From NCBI GenBank assembly GCA_046351235.1, contig JAXLYV010000006.1, positions 372,001-436,000 of the forward strand: a stretch of DNA of 64,000 bases. The letters are read 5' to 3'. Under the pieces are notes generated by a model. The model saw nothing but the letters and a program-made list of their open reading frames with translations. It did not search any database and was not told the DNA's origin. The position numbers and the translations under genes are program-made. Shown here one piece after another: positions 18,054 through 28,197 of the stretch (its first letter is position 1; every line of letters begins with the position of its first letter). This stretch comes from JBBSAT01 sp046351235 (GTDB lineage Bacteria; Myxococcota_A; Polyangia; Polyangiales; Sandaracinaceae).

Positions 18054-19203
18054 GCGCTCGAACGAGGGCCTCACACAGGCCTTCGATCTGGGCTTCGGTG
18101 TGCATCGCGGTGGGCGTGATGCGGAGACGCGACGTGCCGGCCGGAACGGTGGGTGGGCGCATCGCTGGGACGAGATAACCCTGCTCCAGAAGCGCTTCCG
18201 CGACTCTCATCGCGCGCTCGGGCTCGCCCAGGACCACGGAGACGATGATCGCCGGGGGGCCCCCGAGGAGCGTGGCCCCCGCCTCGCGGGCCGCGTCCCG
18301 GAGGCGGCGTGAGTGGGCGGCGAGGCGCACCCGTTCGGGCTCGGCGGCCCGCACGAGATCGACGGCCGTGGGGAGGGCATGGGCGATCGCGGGGAGGATC
18401 GCCGTCGAGAACACGAAGGGTCGGGCCACGTTGTCCAGTGCGCGCCCGAGCGTGGCCGAGCCGGCAACGAAGCCTCCCGCGAGGCCCAGCGACTTCCCCA
18501 GGCCCCCGACCACGATGTCGGCTCGGACGTCGGACGCGGCGGCGGCGCCTCGGCCCTCGGTTCCGACGACGCCGAGGGCGTGCGCCTCGTCCACGACGAG
18601 CGCCGCCCCGTGCGCCGCGGTGAGCGTCCGGAGTCCGTGGAGATCGGCGGCGTCGCCGTCCATCGAGAACAGGGACTCGGTCACCACGACCGCCATCCGC
18701 GCATCGGAGGCGTGGGTGCGGAGAAGGTCCTCGAGGGCGCCGCGCTGTGCGTGCGGATAGACCACCACGCGGGCTCGGCTCAGGCGGCAGCCGTCGACGA
18801 TGCTCGCGTGGTTCAGGGCGTCGCTGAACAGGACGTCCTCGGGGCCCCAGAGGCTGCCGAGGACGGCGAGGTTGGCGGCATAGGCCGACGAGAAGAGGCG
18901 GGCGTCCTCCAGCCCCAACCAGCGTGCCAGGCCGCGTTCGGCCTCGCGATGGGCCGTGCGGGTCCCCGCGACGACCCGACTGGAGCCCGCACCCGCCTGT
19001 CGTCCGGCCCCTTCCGCGAGGGACGCGGCCAGTTGCGGGTGCCGGCCGAGGCCGAGGTAGTCGTTCGACGCGAACGAGAGCACCCGGCGCCCATCTAGCT
19101 CAACGTAACCATCAGGGAGCGGATCGACGGCTCGGGGAGACCTCAGCAGCCCCTTCGCGGCGCGCTGGTCGAGGAGGCTCGCGAGGTACCCGTCCAACTT
19201 CAC
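18043..19203 (-). CDS. bioF: 8-amino-7-oxononanoate synthase
   Basis: A 386-residue PLP-dependent alpha-oxoamine synthase; BioF joins pimeloyl-ACP/CoA with alanine in biotin synthesis. It has SFASNDYLGLGRHP near residues 44-57, AGAGSSRVVAGT, the DEAH loop (VVDEAHALGVVG) and the PLP lysine in GGLGKSLGLAGGF. The start is GTG at 19203, with TAGCTA 7 nt upstream. Related enzymes (KBL, serine palmitoyltransferase-like) share the fold; the length and the YLGLGRHP block favour BioF. No other bio gene is adjacent. Confidence 0.85.
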   Translation of the reverse strand: MKLDGYLASLLDQRAAKGLLRSPRAVDPLPDGYVELDGRRVLSFASNDYLGLGRHPQLAASLAEGAGRQAGAGSSRVVAGTRTAHREAERGLARWLGLEDARLFSSAYAANLAVLGSLWGPEDVLFSDALNHASIVDGCRLSRARVVVYPHAQRGALEDLLRTHASDARMAVVVTESLFSMDGDAADLHGLRTLTAAHGAALVVDEAHALGVVGTEGRGAAAASDVRADIVVGGLGKSLGLAGGFVAGSATLGRALDNVARPFVFSTAILPAIAHALPTAVDLVRAAEPERVRLAAHSRRLRDAAREAGATLLGGPPAIIVSVVLGEPERAMRVAEALLEQGYLVPAMRPPTVPAGTSRLRITPTAMHTEAQIEGLCEALVRALTS

Positions 19204-19237
19204 GCGGGGCTAGCTAGCGCGCTTTTCGCTTCGGCGC

Positions 19238-19280
19238 CGTTTCACGGGAAACGGTCGCCGGGCCCATTTCACGTGAAACA
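19238..19280. other. Pair of parS-like ParB-binding sites
   Basis: Two near-palindromes lie 11 bp apart in the intergenic gap between divergent bioF and uppS: CGTTTCACGGGAAACG (19238-19253, 13 of 16 bases of the universal parS TGTTTCACGTGAAACA) and CATTTCACGTGAAACA (19265-19280, 14 of 16, with an intact TTTCACGTGAAA core). parS sites cluster near oriC in most bacteria, and recF lies 18.5 kb away. No parA/parB is in the window. Confidence 0.75.
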
Positions 19281-19359
19281 CCAGCGGCCCCCCCGTTGCG
19301 TTGGCTCACCCGGCCGGAAAGACCGTCCGCCCTCCCGTCCTTGATGGCGCAATTCCCGC

Positions 19360-20157
19360 GTGGTAGCCCGCGTCGTGACTTCGAATGGCGCTCCGACGCT
19401 TCCGGTCCCCGGCCACGTCGCGATCATCATGGACGGGAACGGGCGCTGGGCCGAGCGCCGCGGCCTTCCTCGTCCGCTCGGGCATCGCGAAGGGAGCGAA
19501 GCCGTCCGCCGAACGACCCGAGCCTGCCGTCGCGCGGGCGTCCGTGCGCTCACCCTCTTCGCGTTCAGCGAGCAGAACTGGGAGCGGAGTCGGCTCGAGG
19601 TCGACGCGCTCATGGCGCTGCTCTGCGAGTTCCTCCTCTCCGAGCGCGAGGAGCTGATCCGCAATGGGATCACCCTTCGCTCCGCGGGTCGGATCCATCG
19701 CCTCCCCGCGTCGGTGCGCTCGGTGCTCACCGAGATCGAGCGCGACACGGCGCACCTCTCGGACATGACCCTGACGCTCGCGCTCTCCTACGGCGGCCGC
19801 GAAGAGATCGTCGACGCTGCCCGTGCGCTCGCCGAGCAGGCGCGGGCGGGAGAGCTGGATCCGGCCTCCATCGACGAGTCGATGTTCCGGGCCGCACTTC
19901 CGTCTCTCCGTGTGGGAGACGTCGATCTTCTCATCCGCACCGGCGGCGAGCAGCGGATCTCGAACTTCCTCCTCTTCGGCGCGGCGTACGCCGAGCTCTT
20001 CTTCTCCCCGAGCTTGTGGCCTGATTTCGGAGAGTCGGACCTCGAGGCGGCGTTCGCGGCCTTCCGCGCCCGCGATCGTCGATTCGGTCGGGCGACGCCC
20101 GCCATCCCGCTCGAGAGCGGCGGCAACGAGTCGTCCGAGCCCTACGTTCATGTCTGA
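19360..20157 (+). CDS. uppS: Undecaprenyl diphosphate synthase (cis-prenyltransferase)
   Basis: A 265-residue cis-prenyltransferase making the C55 lipid carrier for cell-wall synthesis. HVAIIMDGNGRWAERRGLPRPLGHREG carries the catalytic Asp, LFAFSEQNWERS follows, and the end has the RTGGEQRISNFLLF and AYAELFFSPSLWPDF signatures. The start is GTG at 19360 or GTG at 19375; both sit before the conserved PGHVAIIMDG. The stop overlaps cdsA by 8 bp, the common uppS-cdsA arrangement. Confidence 0.95.
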   Translation: MVARVVTSNGAPTLPVPGHVAIIMDGNGRWAERRGLPRPLGHREGSEAVRRTTRACRRAGVRALTLFAFSEQNWERSRLEVDALMALLCEFLLSEREELIRNGITLRSAGRIHRLPASVRSVLTEIERDTAHLSDMTLTLALSYGGREEIVDAARALAEQARAGELDPASIDESMFRAALPSLRVGDVDLLIRTGGEQRISNFLLFGAAYAELFFSPSLWPDFGESDLEAAFAAFRARDRRFGRATPAIPLESGGNESSEPYVHV

Positions 20158-21016
20158 GAAGCAGGAGTCGCCGCCGTCTGCAGGCGCCCCCGCCGCGCCG
20201 AGCTCGTTCGTCCGGAATACGCTGACCCGGCTCGCGACGGCGGTCGTCGGAATCCCGATCCTGCTCTACTTCATGTTCTGGGCCCCCGAGTGGGCGTTCC
20301 AGGGTCTCGTGCTGCTGGCCATCGCGCGCGCCGCCCACGAGCTGATGAGCATGACGATGCAGGGGGCCCGCGAGGCCTACGTCGCCGGATGCGTCTCCAC
20401 CGTCCAGCTCGCGGCCGTCCTCGCGCTCACTTCGGACCGCCGCTCGCTCCTGCTCTCGGTGCTCGCCGTGGTCGTCCTCGGCTTGCTCGTCCCGCTCGCG
20501 CGGCCCGAGCCCCTCGATCGCGCGGGCCTACGGCTGGCGTGGCTCCTGGGCGGTCCGCTCTACGTCGGCGGGCTCTTCGCGTCCCTGGCGCGGATCCACC
20601 AGTTCGAGCACGGCGGCGCGTGGGTGTTGCTCGCGATGTGGATCGCCTGGGCGAGCGACACGGGCGCCTACTTCGCCGGTCGCTTCTTCGGCAAGCACAA
20701 GCTCGCGCCACGCGTGTCGCCTGCGAAAACCGTCGAAGGCGCGCTCGGCGGCCTGGTCGCCAGCCTCACGGGCGCCTTCGCCGCGCACTTCTGGTTCCTG
20801 CCCACGCTACCCCTCGTCGACGCGCTCGTGCTCGTGGCGATCGCCAACGTGCTCGGCCAGTCCGGCGATCTCGTGGAGTCGCTCGTGAAGCGCTCGACCG
20901 GTGTGAAGGACTCGGGGAACATCCTTCCCGGCCACGGGGGCATGCTCGACCGCGTCGACGCGCTGATGTTCACGTCGACGTCGTGTTGGGTCTACCTCGA
21001 GCTCTTCGGGGGCTGA
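20150..21016 (+). CDS. cdsA: Phosphatidate cytidylyltransferase
   Basis: A 288-residue integral membrane enzyme that makes CDP-diacylglycerol from CTP and phosphatidate. About seven hydrophobic segments are visible. The family signature is complete near the C terminus: SLVKRSTGVKDSGNILPGHG followed by GMLDRVDAL. WASDTGAYFAGRFFGKHKL is also typical. It is co-transcribed with uppS. Confidence 0.95.
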   Translation: MSEKQESPPSAGAPAAPSSFVRNTLTRLATAVVGIPILLYFMFWAPEWAFQGLVLLAIARAAHELMSMTMQGAREAYVAGCVSTVQLAAVLALTSDRRSLLLSVLAVVVLGLLVPLARPEPLDRAGLRLAWLLGGPLYVGGLFASLARIHQFEHGGAWVLLAMWIAWASDTGAYFAGRFFGKHKLAPRVSPAKTVEGALGGLVASLTGAFAAHFWFLPTLPLVDALVLVAIANVLGQSGDLVESLVKRSTGVKDSGNILPGHGGMLDRVDALMFTSTSCWVYLELFGG

Positions 21017-21037
21017 GACGCCCGCGGGCGGGCCGCC

Positions 21038-22156
21038 TCAGAAGCGTCCGACCGCCCAGAGGCCGCCACCCTGGGGCACCAGGACGGGCACCAGGGCGAC
21101 CGACTCGCCCTCCTGCGGGGCGTTCGTCTGGTCGAGGATGAACAGCGTCACGGTGGCGGCTGCGCCGAGAATCGACGCCACCAGCATCACGTCCGTGACC
21201 GCCGCGAGCGTGCGCGCCAGCGAGGCCTGGGACTCGCCGTCCGCGCGCGCCTCGGCCACGAGCGATGCGCTCGAGCCCGGATCGTTCGCGATCGAGACGT
21301 CGTTGTTGAACCGATCGTTCGCCTGCAGCGCCAGCGGTCCCGTGATCAGCGCCGTGATCAGCACCGCGCCGGTGAGGCTCGCGGCGAGGATCGTGGGCCA
21401 CGAGATCTGGAGCCCGCCGCCGCCACCCGACGACTCCGCGGGCTCGGTGCTCGCCACGGCCTCCGACGGAACCGTGGTCGTGGTCGTCGCGGTCGTCTCC
21501 GCCGGCGGGGTCTCCGCCGGGGTCGTCGTCTCCGTCGTCGCGACGGTCGTCGTGGTGGTTTCGGTCGGCGCAGTCGTCGTCGCGACGGCCTCGGCGCGCG
21601 AGAGACGGATCGCGACCCGCGCGTCCCCACCCCCCGCGACCTCCACCGTCTGTGTCTCGGTGCGATAGCCATCCAAGCGAATCTCGATCTGGTGGCGACC
21701 CTGGACCACTCGCACGGGCTCGCTCACGGGGGCGCGGCGCTGGTCCGTGCCGTCGATCGTGATGGTCGCCCCGTCCGGGCTGACCTGGAACGTGAGCGTG
21801 CCGATGCGGCTTCGGAGCTCGCGGATCGTCGTCTCGATCTCACGACGCTGTGCGGCCGTCGGATGATCGGCTTCCGCCAGGTAGTGCTCGAAGTGGAAGA
21901 GCGCCTCGACGGGTCGGTCGAGCTGTTGGTAGCAGTTCGCGATGTTCAGCCGCACGCTCGCATGCGGCGCGAGGCGATAGGCCTCTTGGAACGCGTCGAG
22001 AGCGCGCTGGTAGTCGGCGCTCTGGAAGAACGCCACGCCTTGGTTGAACTCCTCGCGTGCGCGCGCGGTGTCGTCCTGCGCGGCTCCGGGCGAGACCCCA
22101 GCGAGCTGCACCGTGAGGACTGCGCAGGCCAAGACAAGAACGCGTGCGATCGACAT
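21038..22156 (-). CDS. Exported TPR-PEGA protein with Thr-rich linker and C-terminal membrane segments
   Basis: 372 residues. A signal peptide ends near GAAQD (~26). TPR-like repeats fill residues 30-110 (EFNQGVAFFQSADYQRALDAF), and a PEGA domain lies at about 118-190 (GTLTFQVSPDGATITIDG...HQIEIRLDGYRTETQTVEV). A Thr/Pro/Glu-rich spacer of ~60 residues and two hydrophobic helices (WPTILAASLTGAVLITALI; VMLVASILGAAATVTLFIL) complete it. Such proteins are abundant in myxobacteria, probably as cell-envelope scaffolds. No catalytic motif is seen. TAGGCT lies about 30 nt before the start with a GGAGGG in the leader. Confidence 0.8.
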   Translation of the reverse strand: MSIARVLVLACAVLTVQLAGVSPGAAQDDTARAREEFNQGVAFFQSADYQRALDAFQEAYRLAPHASVRLNIANCYQQLDRPVEALFHFEHYLAEADHPTAAQRREIETTIRELRSRIGTLTFQVSPDGATITIDGTDQRRAPVSEPVRVVQGRHQIEIRLDGYRTETQTVEVAGGGDARVAIRLSRAEAVATTTAPTETTTTTVATTETTTPAETPPAETTATTTTTVPSEAVASTEPAESSGGGGGLQISWPTILAASLTGAVLITALITGPLALQANDRFNNDVSIANDPGSSASLVAEARADGESQASLARTLAAVTDVMLVASILGAAATVTLFILDQTNAPQEGESVALVPVLVPQGGGLWAVGRF

Positions 22157-22190
22157 GAGCCCTCCGACGCGAAGCGTGGAAAGGCTGAGC

Positions 22191-23585
22191 CTACGAATTT
22201 CGCGCGCGCCCCGTCAATGCACGCCGGCGCATGAGCGCACCCAGCAGGAGCGCGACGCACGCGGTGAGCACTCCGCGCGAGCGGCTCGCGACGTGGCAGC
22301 CGCAGCTCGCTGCGCGCGGAGGCGTGCTCGCGCCGCCATCCATCGCGGCGCTCGCGTCCTGCTCCACGCCCGCATCGATGCATCCGGCCGCCGAAGCGTC
22401 CGGATCGGCGGGCAGCGCATCCGGCGCCGACGCGAGCCCGAGATCGAACTGCACGTCGGGCCAATACGAGGGGCAGACGAGACCCACTTCGGTGCACATC
22501 GGACAGCCGACGTCGTTCGTCGCGTCCTCGAAATGCCAGAGCGGCACCACGGTGTCTCCGAGATCGTCGGATCGACCGAGCGCGAAGGTTCCGACCACGT
22601 CGTCGGTGCAGATCCAGAGCTCGCCCGGCCGGTAAGAGAGGCAGCGAATACGAAGCGCAGAATCCACGGTATCAAACGTAAGACCGCGGTCACTCGAGCG
22701 ATAGAAGCCTCCGTACCAGCTCCCGGTCCAGACGTGGCCCGCGTCGTCGGTCGCGAGGCCCGTGATCTCGGGCATCCGCGCGACCTCGGTGAACGACACG
22801 CCGCCGTCCTCGGAGCGCAGCAGGCGCTCTTCCATCATGTCGGTGATGCGGCGCACCGTTCGCGCATAGACGATGTCGGCGCTGGTCGGGTCGACGCCGA
22901 GCACGTGCACGTTGCGCTCGCCGTAGTCGGTTCGGTCCACGTCGATGAGCGGGATCTCGGTCGCGTCGAACGTCCGGCCGCCGTCGCTCGAGCGCCACAC
23001 GTACGCGCGCCGCGGCTCGGTCGCCGTCGCGAGCACGACGCCGCTCGCGTAGACCCGCATCGGATCGCTCGGCGCGGGCACCACGCGCTCGAGCAGCGTG
23101 CCTCGAGGGAAGGTCCCGCGCAGCTCGAAGGTCTCGCCCTCGTCGCTCGTGTGGAGGATCGTGTTCGCGCGATCGCCCGGCGAGGTCGCGATCCACGCCC
23201 CGTGCGGATCGAAGGGATCGTTCTCCACGTCGATCACCAGCAAGCCATCGACCGCGGGATCCGTCGCCAGATCGTAGGAGCAGCCGCTCGGGTCCGAGCG
23301 CGAGAGCCCATCGAACGTGCTCGCGAGCACGCGTCCCGACGCCATCACCGCGACCCGCGGGTCCTCGATCGTCCGGTCGAAGTCGATGGCCGTCGCGCAC
23401 GTCCACTGGAACGACGCGCCCTCGTCATGCGTCGTGAGAAACGCCCACGTCCCGCGGACCACGAGGTGCGCGGGATCTGCCGGATCGAAGGCGACTTGCC
23501 CGAGCGAGGGTTGCCGTCCATGCGCCGACGCGCTCGAGGTCGCGAGCCAGCACAGGCACGCGAGCACGCCGCCGAGGCGCTTCAT
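22191..23585 (-). CDS. Secreted BNR/sialidase-like propeller protein with MYXO-CTERM-like tail
   Basis: 464 residues. A signal peptide (MKRLGGVLACLCWLATSSASA) precedes a repeated beta-propeller pattern of DGGxTF/DEGETF turns (SSDGGRTFDATEI, SEDGGVSFTEV, SSDRGLTFDTV), as in BNR/VPS10-like folds. A Cys-rich and Asp/Ala-rich spacer leads to SCGCHV, a hydrophobic helix (VLTACVALLLGAL) and MRRR, matching the MYXO-CTERM sorting plan. It probably lies on the cell surface. The start overlaps the stop of the upstream gene by 4 bp (ATGA). Ligand or substrate is unknown. Confidence 0.75.
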   Translation of the reverse strand: MKRLGGVLACLCWLATSSASAHGRQPSLGQVAFDPADPAHLVVRGTWAFLTTHDEGASFQWTCATAIDFDRTIEDPRVAVMASGRVLASTFDGLSRSDPSGCSYDLATDPAVDGLLVIDVENDPFDPHGAWIATSPGDRANTILHTSDEGETFELRGTFPRGTLLERVVPAPSDPMRVYASGVVLATATEPRRAYVWRSSDGGRTFDATEIPLIDVDRTDYGERNVHVLGVDPTSADIVYARTVRRITDMMEERLLRSEDGGVSFTEVARMPEITGLATDDAGHVWTGSWYGGFYRSSDRGLTFDTVDSALRIRCLSYRPGELWICTDDVVGTFALGRSDDLGDTVVPLWHFEDATNDVGCPMCTEVGLVCPSYWPDVQFDLGLASAPDALPADPDASAAGCIDAGVEQDASAAMDGGASTPPRAASCGCHVASRSRGVLTACVALLLGALMRRRALTGRARNS

Positions 23586-23998
23586 CGCAGCGGCTGTCCA
23601 GCCACCACCACGAGGTCGACGTACCAGTAGCCGTTCACCTCGGAGAGCTCGAAGGCGACCGGCGTCTCCCCATCCTCGCCCCAGAGCGCACCCTCGACGG
23701 TGACGTGACCGTCGTCGTGCTCTTCGTCGCTCGTCAGCATCGCGAACGAGTGTTGCTCGAGCGCGTCGATCGCTTCGACGTTCGCTTGTAGCTGCGCTGC
23801 GGAGTGTGTCGCCTGGTAGTTCGAGCTCATCCGCGCGAGCGCGTCGGAATAGGCGCGGTCGCGCACGTTCGTGAGGAAGCCGTCCGCCGCGTCCGTGGCG
23901 GGCGAGATGCTCGCGAGGAGCCACGGGATGCTGAGGCCGACGATGCAGAGGCCGCCGAACAGGAGCAGGCCGCAGCCGATGCCGAGAGCGCGCGTCAC
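23582..23998 (-). CDS. Hypothetical membrane-anchored protein
   Basis: 138 residues. An N-terminal hydrophobic anchor (LGIGCGLLLFGGLCIVGLSIPWLLASI) precedes a small domain (AADGFLTNVRDRAYSDALARMSSNYQ ... GYWYVDLVVVAG) whose plan recalls DUF4878/NTF2-like lipoprotein domains. No catalytic residues can be assigned. It is coupled by a 4-bp overlap to the propeller gene downstream, so the two probably act together. Confidence 0.6.
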   Translation of the reverse strand: MTRALGIGCGLLLFGGLCIVGLSIPWLLASISPATDAADGFLTNVRDRAYSDALARMSSNYQATHSAAQLQANVEAIDALEQHSFAMLTSDEEHDDGHVTVEGALWGEDGETPVAFELSEVNGYWYVDLVVVAGQPLR

Positions 23999-23999
23999 G

Positions 24000-24581
24000 T
24001 CACCGAGACCAGGGGTCGATCACGTCGTCGTAGCCGCGTCGCGTGGCAGGCGAGCCCGAGAACGGATCGACGAGCTCTTGCACCTGCGCGAGCGTCCGGT
24101 GCCGCGGAAACGTCTGGCCGGCGAAGGGATCGAGGATCTCGTCGCCGATGAGCGCGATCCACTCGGCCCGACGCGAGGGCGGCGGCGTCACGGCCGCGGC
24201 GACGATCGGCGTGGGCTCGGTGTCCGCGAAGACGGTCACGGCGACCCGCACGAGCGAGGCGACGGTGCTCGTTCGCAGGATCACGGTGCGCGTGGTGTGG
24301 ACCTCGCCGCGGGTGAGGTCGATGACCCAGCGATCCGGCGGCGAGAACGCGATGGTGAAGCGACCCACCGCTGCGCCGGCGCCATCGTCGGTCAAGCGCA
24401 GCACGGGCCGGTGAAGGGCGTTCGCGAGGGCACGGCGCACGCGCTCACCGCTGACGTGGGCGCCCCCGCCGTCGTAGACGAACACCAACGGCGCAGGGCT
24501 CGCGGGAGCGGGCGCGGCCGTCTGAGCACGGGCGCTGCTCGCGATCGAGACGAGCACGAAGGCGAGCGCGAGGAGGCGCAT
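24000..24581 (-). CDS. Hypothetical exported protein
   Basis: 193 residues with a clear signal peptide (MRLLALAFVLVSIASSARAQ) and an Ala/Pro-rich start. The middle reads GERVRRALANALHRPVLRL...GRFTIAFSPPDRWVIDL, which recalls short periplasmic proteins common in myxobacteria, but I do not recognise a named family. The start at 24581 is chosen for the signal peptide; the open frame upstream runs through the tRNA. It ends 1 bp before the next gene. Confidence 0.6.
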   Translation of the reverse strand: MRLLALAFVLVSIASSARAQTAAPAPASPAPLVFVYDGGGAHVSGERVRRALANALHRPVLRLTDDGAGAAVGRFTIAFSPPDRWVIDLTRGEVHTTRTVILRTSTVASLVRVAVTVFADTEPTPIVAAAVTPPPSRRAEWIALIGDEILDPFAGQTFPRHRTLAQVQELVDPFSGSPATRRGYDDVIDPWSR

Positions 24582-24697
24582 GACGTCGTGGAGGTTACGG
24601 GACGCGGCGAAGCCTGCCAAGGCGAGACGAGGCGCGAGACCGTTTCTGCGGCGAGCGCCGGTTTTCGCTGGCGGCTCCGACCGAGCCGACCGATTCA

Positions 24698-24770
24698 TGG
24701 AGCCGAGCGGGATCGAACCGCTGACCTCCTCGATGCCATCGAGGCGCTCTCCCAACTGAGCTACGACCCC
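24698..24770 (-). tRNA. tRNA-Ala (anticodon GGC)
   Basis: On the minus strand the cloverleaf folds fully. The acceptor stem is GGGGTCG with CGGCTCC (one G-U). The D arm lies within GCTCAGTTGGGAGAGC. The anticodon stem is CCTCG/CGAGG around ATGGCAT, giving GGC, and the T arm contains GGTTCGATCC. Discriminator base A is at 24698. CCA is not encoded. Confidence 0.95.
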
Positions 24771-24784
24771 TGGAAGGGAGGCGC

Positions 24785-24813
24785 GACTTAGCAAGCGGGC
24801 CGTGGCGTGTCAA
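24785..24813 (-). promoter_or_regulatory. Promoter of tRNA-Ala
   Basis: On the minus strand TTGACA (24813-24808), a 17-nt spacer, then TAAGTC (24790-24785). The tRNA 5' end lies 14 nt beyond the -10. This is a consensus -35 with standard spacing in an otherwise GC-rich gap. Confidence 0.7.
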
Positions 24814-24907
24814 CGCGTTCACAGCGACGAGGCGCTCCGCCCCGATCTTCGACGAGTCTTGAATCGCGAGGAAAACTCGGCGTCGATCTCGACGTAGGGA
24901 GCTTTCG

Positions 24908-26665
24908 ATGAAGCGTCTTCTGCTGTGTCTCGTCGCGGCGCTCGGGGCGAGCGCCTGTGGTCACTACTATCACGGCTACTACCCCGGCGCGGTCGCCCTC
25001 GGGGCGCCGACGGTCGTCGTCGGCGACGAGGACTCGTCGATCGTGGCCGGCACGCTCGTGACGGGCACGGCTAGCGGGGAATGGACCGCGCAGAACGGCT
25101 GGAGCGGAGCGAGCGGTGGCGTCGCGGCGCCGGTCGACGCTTCGGTTGCCGCGGGTGTGAGCATCACGGCGGACGCGAGCTGCGCCGTGCCGCGCGTCGC
25201 CTCGCAGGTCGCGACGGGCAACGGCGTCGGCCTCTCCGGCCTGGTCGGGCCGGGGATCCACGTGACGTGCAACGCGTGCAGCGTCGAAGGCGGCGCCGGC
25301 GCCGGCGCGACTTCTTCTTCCTCCTCTTCCACCGCGTCGTCCACGACCGGCGGCGGGAGCACGAGCGGAGGCGCCGATGTGATCGCGGCGCTCTCGCTCC
25401 TCGGCTCGCTCTCGTCGCTCTCGCTCGGGGGCGATGCCACCGTGCTCACCTCGGACGCGGTTCGGCTCGAAGCCTCGCTCGCGCACGACGCGCTCCCGCA
25501 TGCGGGCGGCGACAGCGCGATCGTGGTGCGCGCGCTGGGCGGCCCGCCCGGGCCCACGCCGACGCCGGTGCGCGTGCACCTCGTGATCGATGCGAGCGCC
25601 TCGATGGAGTCGCGCTGGGACGAGGTCCTCGAGGCCGCGATCGCGCTCGTGGGCCGCCTGCGCCCTGCCGACGAGCTGCAGATCGTCGTGTACTCGACCG
25701 GCGCGCGCGTCGTGTTCCCGCCCACGCGCGTGAACGACGGCGAGGCCGCGCGGGCCGTGATCCGTGGGCTCACGTGCTCGGGCCAGACCAACATCGAGGC
25801 GGGCCTGCGCGCGGCGTACGGCGCCCTCGACCCGAACGGCGGCTCGGTCGTGCTGCTTCTGTCGGACGGCGTGCCCGAGGGAGGCTACGCGACGCCGGGC
25901 GAGCTCGGCTCGCTCGCCGCCGACGCCCGCACGCGCACCGGCGCGACCACGGTGACGATCGGCCTCGGCAACGAGTTCCATCCCGGCATCCTGCGCGCGA
26001 TCGCGCGCCGCGGCGGCGGCGACTTCCGCATCGCGCCGAGCTCGCACGAGCTCGCGGCCGTGCTCGAGGCCGAGCTCGCGGCGCACACGAACGTGGTGGC
26101 GCGCGACGTCGCCTTCGACCTCCAGCTCGCGCCCGGGGTCCGCATCGCCGCGAGCCTCGATCTCGCCTCGCTCGACGCGGCCGTGACCCTCGACGGAGCC
26201 CACGTGACCATCCGCCTCGGAACGCTCGCTGCGAGCGAGACGCGGACCGTGGTGCTGCCGATCGTGATCTCGTCTCCGCCCGGCGCCGTCGCGCAGATCT
26301 CGGCCTCGGCGACTGCGGCGAGCGGCCCGCTGACCGGACAGCACGCCCTGGCGCTCCGTGAGGCCGCGCGCGCGATCCCGGCGGGGGGCCTCGCGGCCTC
26401 GCTCGACGCCGACCTCGCGAGCGCGCTCGCCTCCGCGGCGACGGCCGTGGAGAACGGCGATGCGAGCACGGCCTCGGCCACGATCCGCGCGCACGCCGAG
26501 ACCGCGCGGCGCGTGGCGAGCGGCGACCCGGCGATCCTCGCCCGCGTCGATCACGCGCTCGCGTTCGCGGCCGGTCTCGAGTCGTCCGTGCCGAGCGCGA
26601 GCTGGGGCGCTCGCCGGCAAGCGGCTTCGGCGATGCTCGAGTGGTCCGTCGGCCTCGGCCGCTGA
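24908..26665 (+). CDS. VWA-domain lipoprotein
   Basis: 585 residues. The signal MKRLLLCLVAALGASACG has a lipobox Cys at residue 17. A low-complexity Gly/Ser/Ala region follows, including a Ser/Thr run near residues 137-160. A von Willebrand A domain starts around residue 220 with the MIDAS motif DASAS (228-232) and continues through TNIEAGLRAAYGAL and LLLSDGVPEGG. The C-terminal half resembles the helical region after VWA domains in VIT/VWA-type proteins. Probably a metal-dependent adhesion or interaction protein on the cell envelope. The ribosome site is GTAGGGAG. Confidence 0.8.
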   Translation: MKRLLLCLVAALGASACGHYYHGYYPGAVALGAPTVVVGDEDSSIVAGTLVTGTASGEWTAQNGWSGASGGVAAPVDASVAAGVSITADASCAVPRVASQVATGNGVGLSGLVGPGIHVTCNACSVEGGAGAGATSSSSSSTASSTTGGGSTSGGADVIAALSLLGSLSSLSLGGDATVLTSDAVRLEASLAHDALPHAGGDSAIVVRALGGPPGPTPTPVRVHLVIDASASMESRWDEVLEAAIALVGRLRPADELQIVVYSTGARVVFPPTRVNDGEAARAVIRGLTCSGQTNIEAGLRAAYGALDPNGGSVVLLLSDGVPEGGYATPGELGSLAADARTRTGATTVTIGLGNEFHPGILRAIARRGGGDFRIAPSSHELAAVLEAELAAHTNVVARDVAFDLQLAPGVRIAASLDLASLDAAVTLDGAHVTIRLGTLAASETRTVVLPIVISSPPGAVAQISASATAASGPLTGQHALALREAARAIPAGGLAASLDADLASALASAATAVENGDASTASATIRAHAETARRVASGDPAILARVDHALAFAAGLESSVPSASWGARRQAASAMLEWSVGLGR

Positions 26666-26729
26666 GCGGGAGGAGCCTCCGCGGGCGGGCGATTGACGGA
26701 GCGTCTCGAGGCTCCCAGAACCCGGCGTC

Positions 26730-28184
<1,455 letters not shown>

Positions 28185-28197
28185 GCCCGGAGCCACC

